Below, piece after piece: positions 28,174-36,988 of a stretch of 64,000 nt of DNA (positions are counted from its first letter, which is position 1; the number at the start of each line of letters is the position of its first letter). Source of the DNA: Bernardetia sp. ABR2-2B (GTDB taxonomy: Bacteria > Bacteroidota > Bacteroidia > Cytophagales > Bernardetiaceae); assembly GCF_037126435.1 (NCBI RefSeq), contig NZ_CP147020.1:3638001-3702000 (forward strand), given 5' to 3'. The notes below the pieces were generated by a model. The model was not told where the DNA came from and did no database searches. It saw only the letters and a program-made list of their open reading frames with translations. Both the position numbers and the translations under genes were made by a program.

Positions 28174-28476
28174 CTACGTAACATATAACGTAATCGCAAA
28201 AGTTATAATCATAATTACTATATCAATCAAAGACCACTTTAAATAACTTACTTTTCTATTAAATATCAAAAAAGCTATATACATTCCCAATAATGCAATA
28301 GCTGACTCTAAGAAGGTAGTCCATAAAGGAGGTCTAAAACAATAAAAATGACCTTGTGGAAAAAAAGAAGTTTTTATTACCCAAACATTAAATGAAAGCC
28401 AAATTAAATTACAAACAGCCATAGAAAAGCCTATAATATTTGCTGCATATTTCTTTAAGAATACTTCTAAATTCAT
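28174..28476 (-). CDS. Small membrane protein of unknown function
   Basis: A 100-residue protein with three predicted TM helices (about 12-32, 52-70 and 78-98). The short loop between the first two contains SFFPQGHFYCFRPP. No family recognised. Composition and helix periodicity support coding. It stands alone between queA and the OmpA-family gene, on the opposite strand to both. Confidence 0.65.
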   Translation of the reverse strand: MNLEVFLKKYAANIIGFSMAVCNLIWLSFNVWVIKTSFFPQGHFYCFRPPLWTTFLESAIALLGMYIAFLIFNRKVSYLKWSLIDIVIMIITFAITLYVT

Positions 28477-28602
28477 AGTTTTGAGAAATTGTTTTTTTAC
28501 TCTAAATTACTCAGATATAAATATACTATTTTTAAAACTAAAATAGAAACTAACTTTAATTAAAGGAAAGATAGATAGTACAGTAGATTATTTTGATGAA
28601 AT

Positions 28603-30648
28603 ATGAAAAAAATAATAGTCATAGCTTTATTGATTTTTATAAATATTCCTTTTTGTTTTTCACAAATTGGTTATAATGAAAAGGAGTTTTTTTTGAATGG
28701 AAAAGAAGACTTCAGAAGTGCTAAATACAGAAGTGCGCTCTATTATTTTGAAGAAATAAAATCGGAAAATAACCTACATCAAGATGCAAAATATTATGCT
28801 GCTCTTTGTAAGCTACATTTGCATTTACAGGAAACAGCTTTAGACGAATTGAAGGCAGTTAATACAAATCATCTAAAAGAAAATACACATTATTTTTATT
28901 GGTTAGCAGAAGCCTATTTTTTGAATGAAGAATTTGGAAACGCTTTAGAAATGCTGAAACTCTATGCAGACCAAAATCCAAAAAATAGAATAGAAACGTA
29001 TGATAGGCTGCTTTCTCATCTCCGAACAGCTTTAGAGCTTTATCAAACACCAGAAAATTATCTTGTCCGAAATATGGGGCAGCACATTAATTCTCCTTTT
29101 CACGATTTTGGGGTAAGCAAAATACCGTTTTCTGATAATTTGATTTATAGTAGTAATCGCCTTACTTTTAAAGAGAAACTTACGGATACTTACGACACTC
29201 AAATATTTACACTCTACAATGCTAAAATAGAAAAAAATGGAATAGTAAAAGAAATCGAAGAGTGGAATAAATCAGAGTCTTTGGATTCGCAATTTAGCAT
29301 CTTACAGATTCTGAAATACGAACTTACAAGCAGTGATAAGACATTTTTGATTTCTCAAAATGGAGACTTAAAAACACTCAAGCGTGAAAAAGGAGTTTGG
29401 CAAACACCTCAATTATTTTCTCAAACATTGAGTAAAGAAAGAGGAATTCAAGAGTATGCTTGTCTTTCTGATGATAAAAAAACGATTGTTTTTGCTTCTG
29501 ATTACAAATCGAAAGGAAACTATGAACTCTTTGTGTCAAGTAGAGAAGACATTGATAGCGATTTTGAAGAACCTAAGTTATTGAATAAACTGAACTCCAA
29601 ATCAAATGAAGTAACTCCTTTTTTGGATAGAAATAACACACTTTATTTTAGTTCAAATAGAGTAAAGACAGCAGGAGGTTTTGATATTTTTAAAGCAGAA
29701 TTTGATACAGTTTCAAGAGAATGGACAAATCCATTATTGCTTCCTTACCCAATAAATAGTGTTGCTGATGACCTTTATTTTAGCATAGATAATTCAAATA
29801 ATCAAACAAAGCAGTTAGGTTATTTTGTTTCTAATAGAATAAAAGGACAAGGAGGAGATGATATTTATGAAGTTTTCTTTTTTGATTCGGTAGAAGTAAA
29901 GGGACAGTTTAGAGAGCGAACAATAGATAAAAAGCCTGTTCAAGATGCGAATGTTATTTTTAAAAGTATAAATTATGCAATAGATAGCGCAACTTTCCAA
30001 ACCCAAACCGATGAAGAAGGGAATTATAAAATTAATATTCCAATATATTTGAAAAGCAAAGTAAATACTTATAAACAAATAATTTCTAGTTATTCAGCGA
30101 AGCTAAAAAATAAAACTGTTTTTGATATAGAAATTCGTCATCAGAACAGATTAGTTTATCAAGACCAAATTTCATTAAACCCTTACAATCTTGCAAAGCG
30201 AAATTCTAAAAGTTATGTAATTAATGCCTATTTATATGTAGAAGAAGAGGAAACAAATCAATCAGAAAATATAAAATCATTACAAAAACTAGCAGATAAT
30301 TCTAGCAAAAGCATTACACTAAAAAATATTTATTTTGAAAATGGAAATGCTGTTTTAAAGTCAGAATCCTATAAAATGCTAGAAGAGGTAGCCGTATTTT
30401 TAGATAAAAATCAAAAACTTAGCTTGGAAATTATTGGACATACGGATAATATTGGAAGTGCATCAAAAAACCTTGTTTTATCTAAAGAAAGGGCGCAGAG
30501 TGTTATTGATTTTTTGGTAAATAAAGGGATAGAAAAAACGAGATTAAAAGCAAATGGTTATGGGCAAGAGCGACCAATAGCAAGTAATGATGATGAAAAA
30601 GAAGGACGAGAACTAAATCGCAGAATTGAAGTGAGAGTTTTTGAGTAA
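28603..30648 (+). CDS. OmpA-family outer-membrane/peptidoglycan protein (TPR-PD40-CarboxypepD-OmpA; PorE-like architecture)
   Basis: A 681-residue exported protein. After a signal peptide (about 1-21, CFSQ) come TPR-like helices (about 30-150), a beta-propeller-like part with WD40/PD40 repeats (about 175-430, for example YFSSNRVKTAGGFDIFKAEF), a carboxypeptidase-regulatory-like strand domain (about 435-540), and an OmpA domain with peptidoglycan-binding motif LEIIGHTDNIGSASKN and LSKERAQSVIDFL. This order of domains is that of PorE of the type IX secretion system, but many Bacteroidota paralogues share it, so the T9SS role is only possible. The yhcG gene starts 45 bp downstream. Confidence 0.88.
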   Translation: MKKIIVIALLIFINIPFCFSQIGYNEKEFFLNGKEDFRSAKYRSALYYFEEIKSENNLHQDAKYYAALCKLHLHLQETALDELKAVNTNHLKENTHYFYWLAEAYFLNEEFGNALEMLKLYADQNPKNRIETYDRLLSHLRTALELYQTPENYLVRNMGQHINSPFHDFGVSKIPFSDNLIYSSNRLTFKEKLTDTYDTQIFTLYNAKIEKNGIVKEIEEWNKSESLDSQFSILQILKYELTSSDKTFLISQNGDLKTLKREKGVWQTPQLFSQTLSKERGIQEYACLSDDKKTIVFASDYKSKGNYELFVSSREDIDSDFEEPKLLNKLNSKSNEVTPFLDRNNTLYFSSNRVKTAGGFDIFKAEFDTVSREWTNPLLLPYPINSVADDLYFSIDNSNNQTKQLGYFVSNRIKGQGGDDIYEVFFFDSVEVKGQFRERTIDKKPVQDANVIFKSINYAIDSATFQTQTDEEGNYKINIPIYLKSKVNTYKQIISSYSAKLKNKTVFDIEIRHQNRLVYQDQISLNPYNLAKRNSKSYVINAYLYVEEEETNQSENIKSLQKLADNSSKSITLKNIYFENGNAVLKSESYKMLEEVAVFLDKNQKLSLEIIGHTDNIGSASKNLVLSKERAQSVIDFLVNKGIEKTRLKANGYGQERPIASNDDEKEGRELNRRIEVRVFE

Positions 30649-30693
30649 CGTTTATATTGATACAAGTTTAATCCATAAAATTAAAAAAACCAC

Positions 30694-31707
30694 ATGGAAA
30701 TTAAAGAATATCAAAATTTATTTTTAGAAGTAAAACAGGTAGTAAAGCAATCTCAAACAACTGCTATCACAAAAGTTAATCAAGAGCTTTTGAACTTGTA
30801 TTATCAAATAGGAAAGATAATTTTAGAAAAACAAAAACAAAAAGGTTGGGGCGCAAAAGTAATAGATACACTATCAAAAGATTTATTGACGGATTTTCCT
30901 ACTATAAAAGGTTTTTCTGTAAGAAATCTAAAGAATATGAGAAAGTTTGCAGAGGCTTATCCCAATTTTCTAATTGTGCAGACAGTGTCTGCACAATTAA
31001 GTTGGTCTCATCATGTTTTGTTACTCAACACATTTTCAGAAGAGAGAATTAGAACATGGTATATAAACAAATCAGCTCAAGAAGGTTGGTCATATAGAGT
31101 TTTGCAACATCAAATTAAGCTAGAAGTTCATAAGAGTTTTGGTTCATTACCAAATAACTTTGATACTCATTTTTCAAATAGTGAAGCCGAATCTATTACG
31201 CAACTTTTTAAAGACGAATACATATTTGATTTTATTTCTCAAAATGATAAAATGAAAGAGAAAGACTTGGAAAGTGAATTAGTCAAAAATATTACAGATT
31301 TTTTACTCTCATTGGGAAAAGGTTTTTCATACATTGGAAAGCAATATCATTTAGAAATAGGTAATCAAGATTTTTATATAGATTTATTGTTTTATCATTA
31401 TAAACTAAAATGTTTTGTTGTTGTAGAACTCAAAATTGATGATTTTAAGCCTGAATATGTAGGTAAACTCAATTTTTATCTCTCTGCTGTTGATGATTTA
31501 CTTAAACAAAAAGAAGATTTGCCTTCTATTGGATTGTTGTTATGTAGCTCAAAAAACAATACAATCGTAGAGTATGCGTTGAGAGATGTTTCTAAACCTA
31601 TGGGAGTGGTTTCGTATTCAGTAAGTAAAAAAATACCTGATAATTTGAAAGATAGTTTGCCAACAGAAAAAGAACTAAAATCTATTTTGAAGAGAAATTT
31701 TAAATAA
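30694..31707 (+). CDS. yhcG: YhcG/DUF1016 family PDDEXK nuclease-like protein
   Basis: A 337-residue protein with an N-terminal DUF1016 domain (about 5-165, including YYQIGKIILEKQKQKGWG and LSWSHHVLLLN) and a C-terminal PDDEXK nuclease-like domain (about 180-325). The nuclease core is visible as FYIDLLFYHYKLKCFVVVELK, with Asp and the ExK pair. The family is often linked to defence or mobile-element loci, and its exact function is unsettled. Here it stands alone, 45 bp after the OmpA-family gene and on the same strand. A perfect 29-bp palindrome is embedded in the coding sequence at 30971-30999. Confidence 0.88.
   Translation: MEIKEYQNLFLEVKQVVKQSQTTAITKVNQELLNLYYQIGKIILEKQKQKGWGAKVIDTLSKDLLTDFPTIKGFSVRNLKNMRKFAEAYPNFLIVQTVSAQLSWSHHVLLLNTFSEERIRTWYINKSAQEGWSYRVLQHQIKLEVHKSFGSLPNNFDTHFSNSEAESITQLFKDEYIFDFISQNDKMKEKDLESELVKNITDFLLSLGKGFSYIGKQYHLEIGNQDFYIDLLFYHYKLKCFVVVELKIDDFKPEYVGKLNFYLSAVDDLLKQKEDLPSIGLLLCSSKNNTIVEYALRDVSKPMGVVSYSVSKKIPDNLKDSLPTEKELKSILKRNFK
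30971..30999. repeat. Perfect palindrome inside yhcG
   Basis: TAATTGTGCAGACA (30971-30984), a central G, and its exact complement (30986-30999). In frame it encodes IVQTVSAQLS, the part of DUF1016 just before the WSH motif. Confidence 0.85.
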
Positions 31708-31730
31708 AAATAAATCAAATCCGTATTTTT

Positions 31731-33899
31731 TTATTCTATCGGAATAATATCTTCATATTCTGTAAATCGAACAGGATTAAGTGAAGTTACTTCTCTGTTT
31801 ACAATTGCAAAACCTGTAATTCCTCCACCAACGGTAATAAGAGGGAAAAATTCTAATTCATAATATAAATCTTCAAATTCAGAGTTTTTGATATTCGAAA
31901 CCATTGTAAAAGATTCCCCACCCAAAGCACGTTCGTAGTATGGTTTCCAATATTCTAATTGCTCTTGTGTCAGAATCTCTAAAATATTTGAGCCATTCGG
32001 CACTTCTGTTCCCTTCAACCTTCGTAACATAGTAGCATACGAACGATTCAGAACCTTTATGTTATATTCCTCATCAAGAGCCAAAATCATACTTTTGGTA
32101 CTATTTACAACACCTTCATAATTAGCCAAACGCTCCTTCAAGTCAATTTGAATTCTTTCTAATTCTTCTTGTGTAGTTGTGAGTTCTTCCATACTTTGGC
32201 GCATTTCCTCTTCCTGCGCTCTCATCTGTTCGGCATACATTTGAGATTCTTCTAAAAGCAACTTTGTACGTTCATTGCTTCGTACGTTTGAAAGTGTGGC
32301 TGCAATACTTTCAGATAACTTAATAACAAAAGCAAGTTGATATTCTTTGATTGGCTTGAAGGAAGCAATTTCAATAACACCATGTACTTCGTCGTTCGAA
32401 ATCAAAGGAACAATCAATAAATAACTTGGCGTGGCTTCTCCTAATCCAGAAGTAAGACGAATATAGTCAGATGAAATTTGATTAAAATACAAATGACCTT
32501 TTTCCATAACTGCTTGTCCTAAAAGTCCTTGTTCGACAGGAATGGATTGTTCTATAAATTTTTGTTTATTGTAAGCGTATGCAGCTTTCAAAATAAGATT
32601 TGACTTTGCATCATCATCTTGCCCCTCTTTTTCTAAGCTATAAATTCCACCTTGGTTAGCTTCTAAATAATGAACCAAATTAGAAATGAGTTGATACGAC
32701 AGCGCTTGCATATCTTGTGCATGTTGGCGCAAAATATCTGAAAATTTAGCTGTTCCTTCATTTGCCCAATTTCTGCGTTTATCCTCTTCTGCATTTTGTT
32801 TTAAGTCATTTCTCATCTCTAAAAGAGCATAACCTAATGTATCTTTCTTGCTTCGTACTTCAAAATCTTTATCAAAATTTCCTTTTCCTACTTGAGTTGC
32901 AAAGTCTGTAATATGTTCCAGTCCTTGTGAAAAACGACTCAAATCTTGAATCAGATTACCAACTTCATCGTGAGAACGAGCTAAAAGTGTACGAGAAATA
33001 TCACCTGCTGCCAAACGATTGATAAGCTGACGGATTTTTAGAAGTGGATGTAGAGAAGTCTTGACGACAAACCAATAACCCAAGCCAATAATAACAGCAT
33101 TAATTAAAAAAAGTGCTACCATCCAATAACGTAAGCGAATTTGATCGTAATATAAACGAGTAGAGAGAGAGTTTTCTAAATTTTTATTGAGCAGAACAAG
33201 TTTTTCAGCATTACGGATAATAAAATTTACATCTGGGGCAATATTTCCATTCAATACATTATCAAACTGATATTCCATTTTTCTATAATTGATAGAGAGA
33301 GCTGTATTTGCTGCATTATCATCAAAGGAAATTGAACCCAAATCATCTAATCCACCATCTAAACTACCAAGACCTAAATCTCCTAAAGAAAACAAATCAT
33401 CTTCTGCTGAAAGCTGATTTACCGAATTAGTTGTACTTTCAGGAACATAATAAACAAGAACACTATCGTGGTGTAATTGACTAGTCGTTCTTATTTTTGT
33501 AAAACGCTTATCAAACTCTTTCCAAAGGCGTTGAAAGGAAAGCAACTGATTACTAATGTCATCAGAAACAGGTTGTACTTCAACTTTTTCATCGAAACGA
33601 ACTTTATAAACACCTCCATTTTGAAGAATAGCTAAATTTGAATTCACAGAACTAACACGATTACTAAGGTCATTAAGGTCAGTTTGTTGATTGCCATCTA
33701 CAACATTTCGAAGGTAAAAAATAGCTTGTTGAATAGACATTCCATTTCGCTGTGCAATATCTAATTTTGTTCCGTCATCTAAAATATTAGCATCTAACCT
33801 AAAAACTAAAAAATAATGAAGCAAAAGCATTACAAACAATCCTGAAAACAGAATAGCTAGTTTTTGACTAATTTTTAGATGTTTGATATTCATAATCAT
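31731..33899 (-). CDS. Orphan membrane sensor, HAMP-GAF-coil-PAS, without kinase domain
   Basis: A 722-residue membrane protein. TM1 lies at about 14-33 and TM2 at about 259-279, enclosing a large extracytoplasmic domain. HAMP is at about 280-335, a GAF domain at about 385-545, a Glu/Gln-rich coiled coil at about 545-590 and a PAS domain at about 595-710. HisKA, HATPase, GGDEF and receiver domains are all absent, so the output must be a separate protein. Its HAMP-GAF-coil part is laid out like that of the hybrid kinase at 1091-5023. The extracytoplasmic domain contains an Asp/Leu/Gly-rich insert at about 165-195. A second Met follows the first after one residue. Confidence 0.85.
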   Translation of the reverse strand: MIMNIKHLKISQKLAILFSGLFVMLLLHYFLVFRLDANILDDGTKLDIAQRNGMSIQQAIFYLRNVVDGNQQTDLNDLSNRVSSVNSNLAILQNGGVYKVRFDEKVEVQPVSDDISNQLLSFQRLWKEFDKRFTKIRTTSQLHHDSVLVYYVPESTTNSVNQLSAEDDLFSLGDLGLGSLDGGLDDLGSISFDDNAANTALSINYRKMEYQFDNVLNGNIAPDVNFIIRNAEKLVLLNKNLENSLSTRLYYDQIRLRYWMVALFLINAVIIGLGYWFVVKTSLHPLLKIRQLINRLAAGDISRTLLARSHDEVGNLIQDLSRFSQGLEHITDFATQVGKGNFDKDFEVRSKKDTLGYALLEMRNDLKQNAEEDKRRNWANEGTAKFSDILRQHAQDMQALSYQLISNLVHYLEANQGGIYSLEKEGQDDDAKSNLILKAAYAYNKQKFIEQSIPVEQGLLGQAVMEKGHLYFNQISSDYIRLTSGLGEATPSYLLIVPLISNDEVHGVIEIASFKPIKEYQLAFVIKLSESIAATLSNVRSNERTKLLLEESQMYAEQMRAQEEEMRQSMEELTTTQEELERIQIDLKERLANYEGVVNSTKSMILALDEEYNIKVLNRSYATMLRRLKGTEVPNGSNILEILTQEQLEYWKPYYERALGGESFTMVSNIKNSEFEDLYYELEFFPLITVGGGITGFAIVNREVTSLNPVRFTEYEDIIPIE

Positions 33900-34200
33900 A
33901 AGAATTTAACCCCCAAGAATTTTTTAAAAAACTCAAGGACTCAACAAAAGAAACTAAAAGATACAAAAAGAATTTAGGAGTTTCAATTTTCTCTAAACAA
34001 ACCCTGAATAAATTCGACAAATACGTTTCAATCTATTAAATACATAAACATATTTCTTTTCTAGTCTTTGATAAGAAATTTGATAAATTACACTAAAAAG
34101 TTCCTATAAATCATAGTTTTTGCTTACTTTCACTCAATTATTTTATTAAAATATTTTTGGAAAGTTTAAAATTAATTCGACACGAGATTTTATTATAATT
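33900..34200. other. Divergent gap between the orphan sensor and the VWA gene
   Basis: A 301-bp AT-rich gap. On the plus strand TATTTTTG at 34152-34159 fits the -7 consensus, about 40 bp before the VWA start. No -33 box at the right spacing is clear. No gene is seen. Confidence 0.4.
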
Positions 34201-35166
34201 ATGATTTGGAACAATGATTTAGGGATTCTTGAAACTGTATTTATTCTTGTTTTTTTGCTTTTATATGGACTTTATATTTTCAGAACACACAAAAAAGCAA
34301 AATACCTTCGTACTTCTTCAAAATATGTTTGGTTAAAGTTTTTACTCCGAAGTAGTTATTTTATTCTACTTATTTTGGCTTTACTGGGACCTTCTTTTGG
34401 AGAAACAAAGCAAGAAGTAAAGAGTGTAGGAAAGGATATTTTTTATTTAGTAGATTTATCTCGTTCGATGGATGCAATAGATATTCAGCCTTCAAGAATG
34501 GAGCGCATCAAGCACGAACTTAAAGGAATTACGGCTGCTTTCCCATCTGATAGACAGGGGATTATCATTTTTTCATCGGAGGCATTTCTACAATGTCCAC
34601 TTACAAGCGACCAAAGTGCATTAAGGTTAATTTTAGAATCTTTAAATACTGGACTTGTACCGAGTGGAGGAACTGATTTTGCTCCTCCTTTGAAAATGGC
34701 ATTAGAAAAATTTGAAAATGATAAAGACACCAAAACAAACTCTAAAATTATTATAATGATAAGTGACGGCGAGGATTTTGGAGAAGAAACTGATGATGCC
34801 ATCGATGAAATTGAAGATTTGGGCATCAAACTCTTTGCATTAGGAATCGGAACAGAAAAAGGTGGCAAAATACCTTCTGGAAGTGGTTTCAAAAAAGACC
34901 AACGCAATGGAGAAACAATTATTACTAAACTAAATCCAACAGATTTACAGGATTTAGCCAATCAAACAGGAGGGAAATATTTTGAAATTGGAGAAGTTCA
35001 AAATGATGTTCAGCGTCTGATAAACTCTATACAAGCTATTCAAGGAGAAGTAAGAGGTGTTAAACAGATTGATACAACAACAAATAAATATTATTACTTT
35101 CTCTACGCAGCTCTATTTTTGGCAATCATTGATGTTTTGTTTACTATAAAAGTCATTAAGATATAA
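34201..35166 (+). CDS. VWA-domain membrane protein (BatA/BatB-like)
   Basis: A 321-residue protein with TM helices at about 8-28, 48-64 and 298-318 and a von Willebrand A domain between the second and third. The MIDAS motif DLSRSMD (DxSxS) is complete, and SGGTDF and SDGED supply the later metal ligands. It matches the BatA/B proteins of the Bacteroides aerotolerance operon, but the MoxR ATPase, DUF58 and BatC-E genes that usually accompany them are absent here. Confidence 0.87.
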   Translation: MIWNNDLGILETVFILVFLLLYGLYIFRTHKKAKYLRTSSKYVWLKFLLRSSYFILLILALLGPSFGETKQEVKSVGKDIFYLVDLSRSMDAIDIQPSRMERIKHELKGITAAFPSDRQGIIIFSSEAFLQCPLTSDQSALRLILESLNTGLVPSGGTDFAPPLKMALEKFENDKDTKTNSKIIIMISDGEDFGEETDDAIDEIEDLGIKLFALGIGTEKGGKIPSGSGFKKDQRNGETIITKLNPTDLQDLANQTGGKYFEIGEVQNDVQRLINSIQAIQGEVRGVKQIDTTTNKYYYFLYAALFLAIIDVLFTIKVIKI

Positions 35167-35271
35167 AACTAAGAAAACAGGTTTAAAAGTCCTTGATTGA
35201 ACCCTACCTATGTTTCGTGAGTTTGCCCTATTTTTTAGAATTTTAAACAAAAACATTCAATCAAAATTAGG

Positions 35272-35279
35272 TAGTTTTG
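35272..35279 (+). promoter_or_regulatory. Putative -7 box of the thioesterase gene
   Basis: TAGTTTTG matches TAnnTTTG, 45 bp before the start codon. No good -33 element is seen at about 20 bp upstream. Confidence 0.35.
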
Positions 35280-35324
35280 TAAATTCAAATTATTTGTAAT
35301 CATTTTTAACTCGTAACTTTTCTT

Positions 35325-35873
35325 ATGCAACTTCCTCAACCAAAACACAAAATAAATCCGTTATCAAAAACTGAATTTCTTGTTCGTTTTCAAGACTGCG
35401 ACCCGTATGGACACCTAAATAACGGAAGATATTTGGATTATTTCTTAGATGGCAGAGATAACCAAGTTACTTATGATTATGGTTGGAAATTAGTAGATTT
35501 TATCAACGAAGAAAAGAAAGGTTGGGTAGTTCAGAAACAAGAGTTGGCTTATTTGCGCTCGGCTGTTTATGGAGAAGAAATTGTAATTCGAACAGCAACT
35601 GTTTTTTATGATGATTCTAATTTGATGATTGAATGTAGAATGCTTAACAAAGACGAAACGCAATTAAAATCACTCCTTTGGATGAAATTGGTATTTATTA
35701 ATTTGACCAACGGACGAAGAACAAATCACACAGAAAATATTAAAGAATTTTTTTCAAAAGTAGTTTTAGATGAATTTGATGCCGAAAAAATTACATTTGA
35801 TGAACGTGTAAAAGAGCTTACAGCTTTTTATAAAGGTCAGAAACAGAAAAAAAGTAATATCAGTAAAGTTTAA
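35325..35873 (+). CDS. Acyl-CoA thioesterase, hot-dog fold (4HBT family)
   Basis: A 182-residue hot-dog protein. The 4HBT signature VRFQDCDPYGHLNNGRYLDY carries the catalytic Asp and the start of the long helix. Later strands such as EEIVIRTATVFYDDSNLMIE fit the fold. It should hydrolyse an acyl-CoA in the cytoplasm; the chain specificity cannot be told. The secreted-paralogue cluster starts 6 bp after its stop, so it may share their transcript. Confidence 0.87.
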   Translation: MQLPQPKHKINPLSKTEFLVRFQDCDPYGHLNNGRYLDYFLDGRDNQVTYDYGWKLVDFINEEKKGWVVQKQELAYLRSAVYGEEIVIRTATVFYDDSNLMIECRMLNKDETQLKSLLWMKLVFINLTNGRRTNHTENIKEFFSKVVLDEFDAEKITFDERVKELTAFYKGQKQKKSNISKV

Positions 35874-35879
35874 GAAATC

Positions 35880-36743
35880 ATGAAAAAACATAATTCAATT
35901 CTTCTTTTAACATTTAATATTCTAATCTTTTTTTCATCGGTTAATGCACAGACTATTGATAATTTTTCTAAATTCACAAAAGAACAGATGGAAGTAAAAT
36001 ACCATCCTTTACCGTCTAGGTTTGTCGAAAGAGGAGATACTTCTATAACTATTTTTACTGGATTTTATGAAGATTATGCAATATATTTTGTCAATCCCTA
36101 CCAATGTTTTGGGACTATCACATCTAACCCCATAGGGCTTATAATTGATGGAAAAGAATATGGTTTTTATTGTGATTCAGAAAGAGAAACTAAAAAACAT
36201 GTTTTCAATTTCTTAGATATTTATGAATTTGAATATTTAGATAGAAAATATGTTAGTTTTGTAAGTCCCAAAGAAAATGACTTTACTGATGATAATCTTA
36301 CTTATTTTTGCTATAATTTTTTTGATATAACTGATAGAGCAAATGTAATTGCCAACTCATATACTAAAGATGCAAAACAAACCACTGTTTGGGAAGAATT
36401 AGAAGTATTGCATCAAGCGATTGCACTTACTTTTCATCCTGCTGAAGATGGAGATTTTGAACCTGTCAAAAATGATTCTGATGAGCTTCTGGAAGCTGCT
36501 AAAAACCTCTCAAACTCTGAGTTACCAGCTTATTTTGAGAAAACAGAGAATCAAATTTTGAAAAAAGAGATTCAGGTTGTATTTCCAAAGTTAGTACAAC
36601 AAAGTAAAGAATTGCATAATTTAGTACAAGAAAAAAAAGCAACAGATAAAGAGTTATTGCAGAAGTTAAATAACTTGCACAGTATTTATCATCATATTGA
36701 AAAATTAAATAATCAAGCAAAAAAAAGTAATAGTAAAGAGTAA
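35880..36743 (+). CDS. Secreted chimeric protein: N-terminus of the tandem paralogue family joined to a helical His/Glu-rich domain
   Basis: A 287-residue protein with a signal peptide (about 1-23, SSVNAQ). Residues about 25-160 are clearly homologous to the next two genes: shared blocks are PLPSRF, NPIGLIIDGKEYGFYCDSER, FLDIYEFEYLDRKYV and YNFFDITDRANV. At about residue 163 the similarity stops. The rest is an all-helical domain (VWEELEVLHQAIALTFHPAE and on to HSIYHHIEKL) that resembles small standalone periplasmic proteins I recall from Bacteroidota; that likeness is from memory. The FG-GAP-like and SPOR parts of its neighbours are missing. The paired Cys of the neighbours (CLHKGCLYRC) are reduced to one. 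The gene looks intact, not a pseudogene. Confidence 0.75.
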   Translation: MKKHNSILLLTFNILIFFSSVNAQTIDNFSKFTKEQMEVKYHPLPSRFVERGDTSITIFTGFYEDYAIYFVNPYQCFGTITSNPIGLIIDGKEYGFYCDSERETKKHVFNFLDIYEFEYLDRKYVSFVSPKENDFTDDNLTYFCYNFFDITDRANVIANSYTKDAKQTTVWEELEVLHQAIALTFHPAEDGDFEPVKNDSDELLEAAKNLSNSELPAYFEKTENQILKKEIQVVFPKLVQQSKELHNLVQEKKATDKELLQKLNNLHSIYHHIEKLNNQAKKSNSKE

Positions 36744-36988
36744 AAAATATCAGAATTAAGAATTTTCTGTTTTTTATAAAATTAGCTAAATTGAACCTTA
36801 AATAAAGCTATAAAACAAATTCAATACAATACAAATAACATTTTTGGTTCGTATTTTGGATATGTAGTTTTGATTAGAAAAATAAAAGTTATCTTTCTAA
36901 TTCCATTTTTTCAACTTTTTATTTCTTATTCTCTAAAATACTTGATTCTAATTTGACTTTTAATATAGTTCAAAATGCCTTTTTTATT

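Noticed and set aside
34485-34961. 158-codon minus-strand frame inside the VWA gene
   Set aside because: Antisense to a well-defined VWA domain; Ser/Pro-rich translation typical of a shadow frame.
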